The notes beneath the pieces were generated by a model. The model searched no databases, was not told the origin of the DNA, and saw nothing but the letters and a program-made list of their open reading frames with translations. From positions 1 to 64,000 of the forward strand of contig JAEZFP010000028.1 in NCBI GenBank assembly GCA_023417475.1: a DNA stretch of 64,000 nucleotides, in the 5' to 3' direction. Shown piece after piece: positions 25,410-33,797 of this stretch. Source of the DNA: Bacillota bacterium. GTDB taxonomy: Bacteria > Bacillota > UBA4882 > UBA8346. The translations under genes and the position numbers were made by a program. The number at the start of each line of letters is the position of its first letter. The first letter of the stretch is position 1.

Positions 25410-25694
25410 TTATTTGGTTACAAGACGTTTCAATTCCGTGAAGAAATTACAATGAAAGAAGGACCCGACAACCAACCCATCGGCGGCCAAAGCGAAGAAC
25501 AGCGGCAACACCATCTGCCGACGTTCCAGATAAACCACCCAACTGGTGAAGAATAAATAGAGGAAGGTTTTGGTTAAGACAATATACCACCAGGTTTTGT
25601 TATTAACAATGTAACGTTCGATCCATTGCATATTGACGAAAAGACCGATGATACAAAAGATCAGCAACGTTATTCCGGTAATATAAGACAGCAT
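25410..25694 (-). CDS. Small membrane protein of unknown function
   Basis: The 94-residue protein has about three transmembrane segments (ITGITLLIFCIIGLFVNM; WWYIVLTKTFLYLFFTSWVVYL; VLPLFFALAADGLVVGSFF) separated by short loops and ends with the basic ELKRLVTK. A strong GGAGGGG stands before the ATG, which supports a real gene despite the small size. It is monocistronic between eda and ftsE. No family recognised; it could be a small integral accessory subunit. Confidence 0.7.
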   Translation of the reverse strand: MLSYITGITLLIFCIIGLFVNMQWIERYIVNNKTWWYIVLTKTFLYLFFTSWVVYLERRQMVLPLFFALAADGLVVGSFFHCNFFTELKRLVTK

Positions 25695-25882
25695 GTCCCC
25701 TCCTTCCGGCAGATCCGCTTGCCGCTAATCATTATAATTCCTTATTATACCATCGGCCGCATTATCCAGCAATTGGATTTATTACTGAATTTATCGGCTA
25801 AATCACCGATCCCCGATCCCCGCCTAATTATCTGGGGCGTGAATTAAACACTATTTCAACTGATGAAGCAATTATTTTACAA

Positions 25883-25913
25883 AAAATCCGTCAGCATTAA
25901 GCCGACGGATTTT
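25883..25913 (-). terminator. Intrinsic terminator of eda
   Basis: AAAATCCGTC and GACGGATTTT form a 10-bp stem with an 11-base loop. The minus strand continues TTTTTTGTAA, 37 bases after the eda stop. Confidence 0.9.
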
Positions 25914-25949
25914 CTAAGTAACTACATAACGAAAGCTTTAAGCGTAAAA

Positions 25950-26594
25950 TTACTTCGCGCGGGCTTCTTTGATTTTGGCGATGAATTCGGAGGCAATCTT
26001 GGTGATTGCCGCATAATCGCCTTTCTTGGCGGGACCGGTTAAGTTGCCGCCAACGCCGACCGCGATCGCGCCGGCTTTAATCCACTCGCCGACGTTGTCA
26101 ATGTCCACGCCGCCGGTGGGCATCATCTTGGCGTAAGGAATCGGTCCGCGAATCGCTTTAATGATCTTTGGTCCGAAAGCGTCGCCCGGGAAGATCTTCA
26201 CGACATCGGCGCCGGCCTCCATCGCTTCAACCACTTCTTTAATGGTCATTGCGCCAGGCATTGCCGCAACACGGTAACGGTTACAGAGTTTGACCACTTC
26301 GGTATTGAGGTACGGGCTAATGACGTATTGCGCGCCGGCTAAGATCGCGGCGCGGGCGGTTTCGGAATCCATCACGGTACCGGCCCCGACGATGATCTCG
26401 CCATTGCAAAAACGTTGGGAAAGGTCTTTAATCACTTCGGCAGCGCCCGGAACGGTAAAGGTGATTTCGAGTCCGGCCACACCGGCTTCGGCACAGGCTT
26501 CAGCGATCTTAATGGCTTGTTCACTGCTATCAGCGCGTACTACCGCCACCAGGCCGCATTCGCTGATCTTGGATATGATTTGCTCCTTGTCCAT
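25950..26594 (-). CDS. eda: KDPG / 4-hydroxy-2-oxoglutarate aldolase
   Basis: The 214-residue class I aldolase splits 2-keto-3-deoxy-6-phosphogluconate into pyruvate and glyceraldehyde 3-phosphate (Entner-Doudoroff or hexuronate route), and may also act on 4-hydroxy-2-oxoglutarate. The Schiff-base Lys is in ADVVKIFPGD; GLEITFTVPGA, IIVGAGTVMD and MMPTGGVDIDN are the other barrel landmarks. Length is typical. AGGGGG precedes the ATG. It stands alone with its own terminator; no kdgK or uronate gene is next to it, so its pathway partner is elsewhere. The product has a Lys/Ala-rich C-terminus. Confidence 0.95.
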   Translation of the reverse strand: MDKEQIISKISECGLVAVVRADSSEQAIKIAEACAEAGVAGLEITFTVPGAAEVIKDLSQRFCNGEIIVGAGTVMDSETARAAILAGAQYVISPYLNTEVVKLCNRYRVAAMPGAMTIKEVVEAMEAGADVVKIFPGDAFGPKIIKAIRGPIPYAKMMPTGGVDIDNVGEWIKAGAIAVGVGGNLTGPAKKGDYAAITKIASEFIAKIKEARAK

Positions 26595-26715
26595 CAGAAA
26601 ACCCCCTAAATTTTATTGTGATTGACGGTCCCACATCTCCGGCCGTTGACGGATTCATCAACAATGTTAGTCTGCCAAGGCAACGCTGTAAATATGAAAC
26701 CGCTGAAAAATTGAC

Positions 26716-26784
26716 TGAGAATTGCAGCCGCCCGCTACGCCCAGCGGCGTCGGGAGCGGGTTATCATCAACATTGCAACTCTCA
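26716..26784. other. Nested stem in the eda / zinc-ribbon divergent gap
   Basis: TGAGAATTGCA (26716-26726) pairs with TGCAACTCTCA (26774-26784, one wobble), and inside it CCCGCT (26731) pairs with AGCGGG (26755). The structure lies 122 bases before eda (minus) and 206 before the zinc-ribbon gene (plus), so it could be a leader element of either, or a fold-back remnant. The rest of the 395-base gap is AT-rich with no gene. Confidence 0.5.
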
Positions 26785-26989
26785 ATATTGCATACCATTT
26801 AATAATATAACATAATTACCCCGGGAAATCTTACAATCCCATTAAATATTCAACGGAGGCCAAACGACGGGCGAATTTCAAACCTTGGCAGGATTTTACC
26901 GTTTGTTGCCTAATTTAAGTAAGAGTGTTCGATCCATTTTTGTCTTTTCGATCCGTAAATTAATTCAGGTCGCATTTTTGAGGTGCAAT

Positions 26990-27418
26990 ATGTTAATCCT
27001 TGGGTTAGCCCCGGTGAAAAAACTTGGCCAACAGGTCAAACGTCATCATTGTCCGCGTTGCGGCGGTGAGCGTAATTTTCAAGAGATTACGATCCGGCAA
27101 TATTTTACCCTCTTTTTCATTCCGGTGTTTCCAATCGCCAAACCCACCCGCCTTTACGCCTGTTCGGCTTGTAATTACGCGTTGGCCGAAGAACAACTGA
27201 ACGCTGAGTCGCTCGCGGCGGAAACCGGCGCCGCCGAAACGAATCCTGCCGGACAAGTGATTGTCTTCTGCCCCCGCTGCGAAGGGGCGATGACCGTTCC
27301 CCTAACCGAGCGGCGTCAGGCCCTGACCTGTCCCCACTGCGCCATGGAGTTTAAAATCAAGGGCATCAAAGGCGTCATCCCCGCCGCCACCATCACCGAA
27401 CCCACCCCGACAGTGTAA
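26990..27418 (+). CDS. Zinc-ribbon protein of unknown function
   Basis: The protein of about 142 residues starts at MLILGLAPVKKLGQQ, just after GAGGTG (close spacing of four bases). It has two zinc-ribbon units: HHCPRCGGERNF followed by YACSACNYA about 30 residues later, and a second CPRCEGAMTVP with TCPHCAMEF near the C-terminus. Between them is a hydrophobic aromatic stretch (YFTLFFIPVFPIAKPTRLY) which is characteristic of zinc-ribbon proteins associated with membranes. An upstream extension is open to 26885 but lacks a ribosome site. It precedes the SPFH gene but has its own terminator. Partner unknown. Confidence 0.78.
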   Translation: MLILGLAPVKKLGQQVKRHHCPRCGGERNFQEITIRQYFTLFFIPVFPIAKPTRLYACSACNYALAEEQLNAESLAAETGAAETNPAGQVIVFCPRCEGAMTVPLTERRQALTCPHCAMEFKIKGIKGVIPAATITEPTPTV

Positions 27419-27429
27419 AGAACCTCACC

Positions 27430-27472
27430 AACACCCGCCCCGGAATTTCTCCCTGGGCGGGTGTTTCTTTTT
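27430..27472 (+). terminator. Intrinsic terminator after the zinc-ribbon gene
   Basis: AACACCCGCCC and GGGCGGGTGTT form an 11-bp GC-rich stem, loop 14, followed by TCTTTTT. Confidence 0.93.
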
Positions 27473-27584
27473 GCAAACAATCGCCCCTGTCCGACTACTC
27501 AATTACGTCCTCCCCGTCCCGTCATGTTCCGCCCGCCTCGCGCATACATTTGGAGAGACAAGCAATTAAAGGGGAGGTTCCGCC

Positions 27585-28703
27585 ATGGTTCTATGGCTCG
27601 CCAGCGCCGGGCTCGCGCTCGTCGGACTCCTGGCGCTCTTATTCATCTTCGGGGGCTTTTTCATGGTCTCCCAAGCCCAAGCCGCCATCCTCGAGCGACT
27701 TGGCAAATTCCACCGGGTGGTTTACAGCGGACTGCATCTCCGGGTTCCGTTCCTAGATACCTTTCGGGTAGTGGGATTCATCAATCGCGAGGAATACCGC
27801 AAAGAACTCGGACCATACCGGATCGACCTGCGCGAACAGATCTTCGACATCTCCAAACAACATGTGATCACTCATGACAATGTCCCGGTCGATGTTGACA
27901 CCATCATTTACTACATCGTCACCGCGCCGGAAAAGACGGTTTACGGCATCACCGATCTGCCGAAAGCGATTGAACAGTTGGCGCATACCACGGTTCGAAA
28001 CGAGTTTGGCAAGATGGACCTTGATGCCAGTCTGGGCTCCCGGGAGCAGATCAATCAAAGTCTCAAAGCGAGCCTGCACGAGGCGACCATTGATTGGGGA
28101 ATCGAGATTGAACGGGTCGAAGTCCAGGAGATTACGCCGCCGGTCGATCTGAAAGATCCGATGGAAAAACAGATGATCGCCGAACGGGAAAAACGGGTTC
28201 AAGTGTTGGAGGCTCAAGCCGCCAAAGAAGCGATGATTCTCAAGGCCGAAGGCGCCAAACAGCAGGCCGTCCTGGAAGCGGAGGCCAAAAAGACCCAAGC
28301 AGTCCTGGCGGCCGAAGCCCAAAAACAAAAAATTATTCTCGAAGCCGAAGCCAACCGCGAACAACAGATCCTGGTCGCGCAAGGCCAAAAGGAAGCCCGC
28401 CAACTGGAATCCGAAGGCGAACGGGTCGCCCGGATCAATCTGGCGGAAGCCGAAGCCACTGCCATCATCAAACAACTCAGTTCCCAAGCCCAAGGATTGG
28501 CCCAAATCTCGCAAGCCTTAAATTCGCAAGATTCCAACGAAGCGCTTCTCGCGCTCAAATCATTGGAAGCCGCGGTTCAAATCGCCCAAAACCTTGGCAA
28601 CGGCCAAGCGACCAAAATCATTCTGCCGCAGGAAGTCTCCGGTCTGGTCGGAACCCTCTTCAGCGTAGCCGAAGGGATTAAAACCTTTCATAACGAAAAA
28701 TAA
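27585..28703 (+). CDS. SPFH/Band 7 (stomatin-like) membrane protein
   Basis: The 372-residue protein has one N-terminal transmembrane helix (ASAGLALVGLLALLFIFGGFF), an SPFH domain (GLHLRVPFLDTFRVVGFINREE to IEIERVEVQEITPP, about residues 45-190) and a long Ala/Glu/Lys/Gln coiled coil (residues 190-300) rich in 'EA-KQ--L-AEA' repeats. A hydrophobic tail follows (LVGTLFSVAEGI). Such proteins form oligomeric rings or flotillin-like microdomains and often influence membrane protease or transport systems. No nfeD partner is adjacent. GGGGAGG stands seven bases before ATG, and a terminator follows. Confidence 0.93.
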   Translation: MVLWLASAGLALVGLLALLFIFGGFFMVSQAQAAILERLGKFHRVVYSGLHLRVPFLDTFRVVGFINREEYRKELGPYRIDLREQIFDISKQHVITHDNVPVDVDTIIYYIVTAPEKTVYGITDLPKAIEQLAHTTVRNEFGKMDLDASLGSREQINQSLKASLHEATIDWGIEIERVEVQEITPPVDLKDPMEKQMIAEREKRVQVLEAQAAKEAMILKAEGAKQQAVLEAEAKKTQAVLAAEAQKQKIILEAEANREQQILVAQGQKEARQLESEGERVARINLAEAEATAIIKQLSSQAQGLAQISQALNSQDSNEALLALKSLEAAVQIAQNLGNGQATKIILPQEVSGLVGTLFSVAEGIKTFHNEK

Positions 28704-28726
28704 CCGTGACATCGGTTAGCGTCTTC

Positions 28727-28758
28727 CCTGACTTTTTTGTTAAAGTCAGGTTTCTTTT
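28727..28758 (+). terminator. Intrinsic terminator after the SPFH gene
   Basis: CCTGACTTT and AAAGTCAGG form a 9-bp stem with a 6-base loop, followed by TTTCTTTTT. Confidence 0.93.
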
Positions 28759-28780
28759 TAATGGACGGAAGGATTTTGCG

Positions 28781-29065
28781 GTGATTGCTAGAAGAATATT
28801 CCATGCATTGCAACGAATTGCGCCATCCGCCCTTTTTACAGCGGCACGATCCCGCCCGGCGCGTCCCCGGATTGCGGCAGGCGATCCGCAAACCCCGGTG
28901 GCGCAGGCGATTGGCGTTGCGTTCCATGATTCGATCCGTTTTATGGAACATTTGTGGCAAACGCAGTTAACCGATCCGGGCGAGCTCTACGGCGCATTTC
29001 GGGACCAGTTTGGACGGTTTCAGTTTCAATTCAGCCAAGGTGGTTTTCATGCCTCACTCTGTTAA
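28781..29065 (+). CDS. Small protein of unknown function
   Basis: A GTG start with GGAAGG about eight bases upstream opens a 94-residue frame (MIARRIFHALQRIAPSALF). The N-terminal half is Arg/Ala/Pro-rich and probably basic; the C-terminal half (FMEHLWQTQLTDPGELYGAF) reads like a real protein and its stop overlaps the next gene start by 17 bases, suggesting translational coupling. No signal peptide or family is recognised. The overlap and ribosome site are the only coding evidence. Confidence 0.55.
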   Translation: MIARRIFHALQRIAPSALFTAARSRPARPRIAAGDPQTPVAQAIGVAFHDSIRFMEHLWQTQLTDPGELYGAFRDQFGRFQFQFSQGGFHASLC

Positions 29066-29477
29066 TGGGTTTAACCGGCAGACCTTACGTTGCCTGCAAT
29101 GGCACGCTGCGTTTTTCGCCCTATTCGGCGCCGGCGGCGGCGGTGTTTTAACCTGGATTAACCTCACATACTATCCGTTTAACCTCTGCGGCGTCAGCGT
29201 TATTTTTGTCCTGGGCTACCTTTTGACGCTCTCCCAATGGGTGTTGGCTTGGTATCTGTATGACGCCTATTATAGTTTTGAACACCGCCAAGTTGCCAAA
29301 TTCGGTTGGTCGCTTTTCGGCAATACGTTTTTGCTGGCGCTCGTCTGCAAAAGCGCGCTGATTGGGATCATTCCGTGGATTTGGTTGGATTGGCTGGTGT
29401 GGTTGGTTGTCTGGATCTGCTTCGTCAACTGGGGCTTGAAGTTCAAACATTTGCTATACCGGTTGCAGGATGAATGA
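29049..29477 (+). CDS. Small integral membrane protein of unknown function
   Basis: The 142-residue product starts MPHSVNGFNRQT, with AAGGTGG upstream inside the preceding gene. It has about four hydrophobic segments (HAAFFALFGAGGGGVL; VIFVLGYLLTLSQWVLAWYLY; TFLLALVCKSALIGII; WLDWLVWLVVWICFV) and many Trp and Tyr residues. The middle (GYLLTLSQWVLAWYLYDAYYSFEH) faintly resembles the DUF485/DUF4212-type small subunits of sodium symporters, but no symporter follows, so this is weak. It overlaps the 94-residue gene by 17 bases and lies 72 bases before the histidine phosphatase gene, so these may be cotranscribed. Confidence 0.68.
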   Translation: MPHSVNGFNRQTLRCLQWHAAFFALFGAGGGGVLTWINLTYYPFNLCGVSVIFVLGYLLTLSQWVLAWYLYDAYYSFEHRQVAKFGWSLFGNTFLLALVCKSALIGIIPWIWLDWLVWLVVWICFVNWGLKFKHLLYRLQDE

Positions 29478-29549
29478 TTTGCTTACAGACGGATTGGTTT
29501 GACCGGCTGTTTTGCTTCAAATACGATCTACCGGAAAGGAAGTACTTTT

Positions 29550-30194
29550 TTGTCTGAGCCAACCACCGTGATTATTACCCGTCATGGCGAAACCGAATGG
29601 AACCGCCAATGGCGCCACCAAGGACATCTGGACAGTCCGCTCACTTCACTAGGAATTTTTCAAGCCCAAGCTCTGGCAGAGCGCTTAAAAGGATTGTCGA
29701 TCCGGGCGATCTACAGCAGCGATCTCGGACGCGCCATGCGCACGGCCGAGATCCTCGCCACCGCGCTTTTTCTTGAGGTCCAAACGGAACCGGACTTACG
29801 CGAGACCAGTTTGGGGATCTCCCAAGGATTGACCAGAGAAGAGTTTCAAGTGGAATATCCCCTACTCCACGAACAATTTCTGAAAAGGGATCCCGATTTT
29901 GCGCTGCCGGGCGGAGAAAGCCCCCGGCAGTTTCAACACCGGACCATTGCTAGTTTGCAAGCTATTGCGGCGCGCCACCCTGGGCAGACCGTCCTAATCG
30001 TTTGCCACGGCGGCAATTTGAACTGTATCTTCCGGGAGATCTTCCATCTCCCGCCCGGCGAACCCCGTAATTTCTCCCTGAAAAACGTCAGCTACAATCA
30101 GTTCACCGTCACCGACGGCAGTTGGCGTTTGGAGACCTGGGGCGACATCAGTCATTTGCGGAACTTGCCGGTTCTGGACGAACTTCGGACGTAA
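29550..30194 (+). CDS. Histidine phosphatase family protein (phosphoglycerate-mutase-like)
   Basis: The 214-residue protein starts at a TTG preceded by GGAAAGGAAG. The catalytic RHG motif is in IITRHGETEWN at residues 7-17, with the second His in VLIVCHGGNL near residue 150, plus SDLGRAMRTAEI and ETSLGISQGLTREE. Members include cofactor-dependent phosphoglycerate mutase, alpha-ribazole phosphatase (CobC) and phosphoserine phosphatase; this protein is shorter than true mutases, so a phosphatase role is more likely. Substrate unknown. Its neighbours give no clue. Confidence 0.9.
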   Translation: MSEPTTVIITRHGETEWNRQWRHQGHLDSPLTSLGIFQAQALAERLKGLSIRAIYSSDLGRAMRTAEILATALFLEVQTEPDLRETSLGISQGLTREEFQVEYPLLHEQFLKRDPDFALPGGESPRQFQHRTIASLQAIAARHPGQTVLIVCHGGNLNCIFREIFHLPPGEPRNFSLKNVSYNQFTVTDGSWRLETWGDISHLRNLPVLDELRT

Positions 30195-30268
30195 CGACAG
30201 CCCCGGATATTGAAACCGGACAGCGCAGCCACCTTCCGTGAGCAGCGTTTTTAAAGGAGGTTCCCGTA

Positions 30269-31693
30269 ATGAAGCGTAAAACCATGCTGATCGGATCCGG
30301 TTTGGCCGGTCTGGCGATTATAATTGCTGCGGTTTACTTTTTCTCCCTAGCGGAACCAGCTCAACTGCATACTTCCGGACTGGTTGACGGCCGCTGGACC
30401 CAAAAAGGACTGAACCAAGCGCAACGTGGCAATCAGATTATCTTGACTCCCAATCGACTTTCACCGGCGCGGACGCCGTTCAGCATCGACCGAACCCAGG
30501 CCGTTGTCGGACAAGGCTTTACCTTTATGAATTATGTTTCGGAACAACAATCGGTTTTCTACCGTTTTAATCTCTCATTGGATAAAACGGAAAAACTTTT
30601 TACGCTAAAAGGAAATATCGACGGCGGGGTTGTCACTAACGACGGTCAGGGACTGCTCTACCGGGAGATGATCGCCAGCAGCGATTTGGAAGGTTATCTT
30701 TATTATCAAACGAAAACCCGGCCGCTCAAAAAGTTGCTGAATCGCTGTAACTGGTATGGGGTCGCTCCTGACCGCCGAGCCGTGGTCGCCAACGGCATAA
30801 CCAACGGCCAAGCGCTTGAAGGGCCGCGTCGCCTCTATCTGATCCGTTTGGACCAGGGGACCGTCACGCGTTTGCCCGCAGCGACCTGCCCTGAAGATTT
30901 GGAGCGATTGATCATGTTCGCCTGCAGTTGGAGCAGTGATTCCCGCTATTTTCTAATTGAAGGCAAGGTTTTCGACGCAACCACCGGAGTTTTAGTGAAA
31001 GACTTCAATCAAAACGTCGCCAAGCTTTCGATGTTCAGTTGGTCGCCAATCGGAGCCCAATTGGCTTTCGCGATTCAAACACCGGCCAACGCCCAATATT
31101 TCGTGACCGAAGAACATCACAACCTGTTTCTCTCGGACCAGATCGGAATTTTTAATCCCGCCGACCAATCGCTGCGATCATTGCCGCTTGACGCGGGGCT
31201 CGCCACCGCCCTCTGCTGGGATCAGGAAGGCGACCAACTGGCGGTGATGGCATTGCCGCAAACCGCCGCCGCGGCCTACATTAACAAAGCCAATGGCGCA
31301 AACCAGGTCGACCGGTTGGACTTGGTGATTGTCGACCGCGCGGAGTTGACCGCCACCAAACGTTTGACGAAACTTCCGTTGATCGATCTGAAAGTCTTTA
31401 CCAACGGGACAGTCGTCTACTCCCGGCTTTACGGAAATACGCTCGGTATCGCGGGACTGGAGTTGACCAACGGACGGAGTAAACGGTTAGTCGCCGACGA
31501 CGCGCTATTGCTGAAAGTCTTCAAGGGGCAGGCGGTGTTGACGACTTCCGACGGCTTATATCAGATCCAACCCGGTCTGGGTACCGCCAAAATTGCCTCC
31601 TATGAAGACGGGGGCGATTTTGCCTACTATCCCGAATGGCACAAGTTGGTCATCGGCTATGACAACCGGATTGTCATTATGAAACTAAAGTAA
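30269..31693 (+). CDS. Membrane-anchored exported protein with propeller-like repeats
   Basis: The 474-residue protein starts MKRKTMLIGSGLAGLAIII, a signal anchor, after AAAGGAGG. The mature part is extracytoplasmic, rich in beta-type strands, with repeating patches such as SWSSDSRYFLIEG, FSWSPIGAQLAFAIQ, LCWDQEGDQLAVMAL and VYSRLYGNTLGIAGL at about 40-70 residue spacing. Those S/CW-S-D/P-G--(I/L) patterns suggest a TolB/WD40-like beta-propeller of about six or seven blades. No enzyme motif is seen. It is monocistronic, and 570 bases without a gene follow. Function unknown; propellers of this type often act as binding scaffolds. Confidence 0.75.
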   Translation: MKRKTMLIGSGLAGLAIIIAAVYFFSLAEPAQLHTSGLVDGRWTQKGLNQAQRGNQIILTPNRLSPARTPFSIDRTQAVVGQGFTFMNYVSEQQSVFYRFNLSLDKTEKLFTLKGNIDGGVVTNDGQGLLYREMIASSDLEGYLYYQTKTRPLKKLLNRCNWYGVAPDRRAVVANGITNGQALEGPRRLYLIRLDQGTVTRLPAATCPEDLERLIMFACSWSSDSRYFLIEGKVFDATTGVLVKDFNQNVAKLSMFSWSPIGAQLAFAIQTPANAQYFVTEEHHNLFLSDQIGIFNPADQSLRSLPLDAGLATALCWDQEGDQLAVMALPQTAAAAYINKANGANQVDRLDLVIVDRAELTATKRLTKLPLIDLKVFTNGTVVYSRLYGNTLGIAGLELTNGRSKRLVADDALLLKVFKGQAVLTTSDGLYQIQPGLGTAKIASYEDGGDFAYYPEWHKLVIGYDNRIVIMKLK

Positions 31694-32266
31694 GACCACC
31701 CCGGTCACACCTTGCCGCTTGCACGGAGCGAATTATTTTTTACCGTCCGCATTCTTTTGGTCCCATTCGAATATACATGAAGTATCAATTGAAAAGGGGG
31801 CGATGGGACTCCAACCTTTGTTACAATCACTCGAGTTTCGTTTGGTGATCTGTACTGTTGGGAAGGAGGGGTTGGCGGAGGCAAAACTGTAAACCAACTT
31901 GAGGTATTGTTCTTCGTAAGTTGAAATAAATTCAACTTACGCTTCGCGGAACAGATGTCGCGATCACTTGGTTACATCTGCGACATACCGGAGTTTTTTA
32001 TTGTTGTTTGCTCATGTTGAGCTCCTAACGCTCGGAAATACGCATCGTTGACGGGACACCGGGCGTCGTAAACCACCGCTGGTTGAATCATAGCTGTCCA
32101 AAGGGATCACACCCGGGGTCAAACCCCGGGTTTTATTTTTTCAAACGCCTCCATGTAAAAGTTTCTTGAAATATATTAAGAAATGATTAACCATCCTCAT
32201 TTGAATCCCGATAAGAGTAAGAACAAGCGAGAGATCTGTTTGATCATCCAGGAAGGGGCTCAAAAG
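31694..32266 (+). other. Long structured leader before the chemoreceptor gene
   Basis: This 573-base gap holds no gene. It carries an 11-bp stem CGTAAGTTGAA/TTCAACTTACG (31915-31941), then two stems that compete for one segment: AGATGT (31953) with ACATCT (31974), or ATGTCGC (31955) with GCGACAT (31980). A T-rich stretch follows (TTTTTTATTG). Finally CCCGGGG/CCCCGGG (32112-32130) with ttttattttt makes a strong terminator about 125 bases before the start codon. Together they look like a leader with possible transcription attenuation, but no known riboswitch class is recognised. Confidence 0.5.
32112..32140 (+). terminator. Intrinsic terminator or attenuator upstream of the chemoreceptor gene
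   Basis: CCCGGGG, loop TCAAA, CCCCGGG and then TTTTATTTTTT. It may end a transcript from the 31.7-32.1 kb leader, or attenuate reading into the chemoreceptor gene at 32267. Confidence 0.88.
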
Positions 32267-33679
32267 ATGGTGACGGCATTACTCAAGGTGCTGCAGGGCG
32301 GAAAGAGACAAATCGAACCGGCACAGGTTCAAGGCTCGCGGCAGGAAGAACTGAAAAAACGCACCGACTCCAACCGGCAGTTACGGGTTGCCACCAACCA
32401 GGTGTTGGCGGTCGGGCAACAGTTATCGGTCAGTATTGATGAAAGCCAGGAATTTTCAGAACAGCTTTTTACCAGCGCCCGAAAGATGGCGGAACAAAAC
32501 CGCGAAACCCAAGGGGAACTGCAACGAATGGCGGGCGAATTTCAGACCGTTGTTGAACGGCTGGACCGGATCAAACTGCTATCCAACGCCATGGGGGAAA
32601 CCGGCAAAATTTCCGGGACCGTGCTCCAAGACAGTTTAGCCGAGATTATGACGATCGTCTCCGAGATTCATCAGATTCACGACGCGACCCAACGGACTGT
32701 GACGATGATGAATGAACTGCAGCAACTTTCAGGCGCGATTACCGGCATCCTGGACACGGTGGCCGAGATCTCCGACCAGACCAAGTTATTGGCCTTCAAC
32801 GCCGCGATTGAAGCGGCCCGGGCCGGCGATGCCGGCAGCGGCTTCAATGTCGTGGCCGACCGGATCAAACGCCTCTCCGACGACAGTCAGGGGTCCGTGA
32901 AGAACATCCGGAAACTGGTCGCGCAGATCGTCAAGGCCAATCAGCAAGTGAACCAGCAAATGGACCACACCGCGGTCAAAGTCGCCGGGTCGGTGGAACG
33001 TTTCGGCAAGGTCGAGGAGAATCTGGCAAAGATTCAGTCCTCTTTTGAAGGTTTGGTTGACAAGAGCGAAACCGTCAACCAAGAAATCAGTCAGGAACAA
33101 AAACGCGCCTTAACGCTGCAAAATCAAGCCGAATCGTTGCAAGCCCTTTCCGAACTGGCGTTGCATGGCGTAGAATCGGTCTATGACGGTCTTACACGCC
33201 ATCACGGTTTAATGGACGAACTGAACGACCTCGGTCAACGGCTCAATCAAGCCGCCGGAACATTGCAACCGTTAGTCGCCCAAGACAGCGATTATCTCGA
33301 ATTAAAGTCCGAAGTTCAACAACGGGCGATTGGAATCATCGCCCTCCTCCAGCAAGAATTGGCCGGCACACCCAATCTGGTCGCGCTCGACCCCGGCGTG
33401 GTGGCGGAGTTTTTGAAACAATTGTTAGCCAAACGCACGGACCTTGAAGCCGCTTGGATCAACGACGCCAAAGGCCGGTTCGTCTGTTCGATTCCCGCAG
33501 CCGGCATCGCCAACGCCAAAGTCCGGGAATGGTTTGTCAGCAGCATGCAAGGGCAGGATTTCATCACCGTCCCCTACATCTCGGCCATTACCGGCCAACC
33601 CTGCGTCACCATCGCCATCCCGATCTTCAATTTCCAAAAGGAAGTCCAAGGTGTTCTCGGTGTCGACCTTCAGTGCTAA
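32267..33679 (+). CDS. Soluble methyl-accepting chemotaxis protein with C-terminal sensor domain
   Basis: The 470-residue protein starts at MVTALLKVLQGGKR, chosen because GGAAGGGG stands eight bases upstream; an earlier ATG at 32183 has no ribosome site. There is no transmembrane helix. A helical region (residues 30-130) leads to the signalling hairpin with the conserved tip EISDQTKLLAFNAAIEAARAGDAGSGFNVVADRIKRLSDDS at about 195-235, the CheA/CheW contact. After it, from about residue 350, is a separate domain (LELKSEVQQRAIG; DLEAAWINDAKGRFVCSIPAAG; GQPCVTIAIPIF; GVLGVDLQC) that resembles a Cache/PAS-type sensor. The sensor thus lies C-terminal to the signalling unit, the reverse of normal order, in the cytoplasm. 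cheD lies 1 kb away on the other strand. Confidence 0.92.
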   Translation: MVTALLKVLQGGKRQIEPAQVQGSRQEELKKRTDSNRQLRVATNQVLAVGQQLSVSIDESQEFSEQLFTSARKMAEQNRETQGELQRMAGEFQTVVERLDRIKLLSNAMGETGKISGTVLQDSLAEIMTIVSEIHQIHDATQRTVTMMNELQQLSGAITGILDTVAEISDQTKLLAFNAAIEAARAGDAGSGFNVVADRIKRLSDDSQGSVKNIRKLVAQIVKANQQVNQQMDHTAVKVAGSVERFGKVEENLAKIQSSFEGLVDKSETVNQEISQEQKRALTLQNQAESLQALSELALHGVESVYDGLTRHHGLMDELNDLGQRLNQAAGTLQPLVAQDSDYLELKSEVQQRAIGIIALLQQELAGTPNLVALDPGVVAEFLKQLLAKRTDLEAAWINDAKGRFVCSIPAAGIANAKVREWFVSSMQGQDFITVPYISAITGQPCVTIAIPIFNFQKEVQGVLGVDLQC

Positions 33680-33681
33680 AA

Positions 33682-33720
33682 ATCAACACAACGCGCCCGA
33701 GTCGGGCGCGTTGTGTTGAT
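33682..33720 (-). terminator. 17-bp terminator between the chemoreceptor and murI genes
   Basis: ATCAACACAACGCGCCC and GGGCGCGTTGTGTTGAT form a perfect 17-bp stem, loop GAGTC. The minus strand ends in TTTTTAG, so it mainly serves murI; it follows the plus-strand chemoreceptor stop by 2 bases and could stop that transcript as well. Confidence 0.9.
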
Positions 33721-33797
33721 CGAACTTTACCGGATTAACGGTTTTGTTGAATTTATACTCCATCTTGAGCACTCACCCTGTAGCGGTCCGGCCTCAC

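Noticed and set aside
31705..31935. Minus-strand frame of 76 codons in the chemoreceptor leader
   Set aside because: No ribosome site, unlikely composition, and it ends in the hairpin region.
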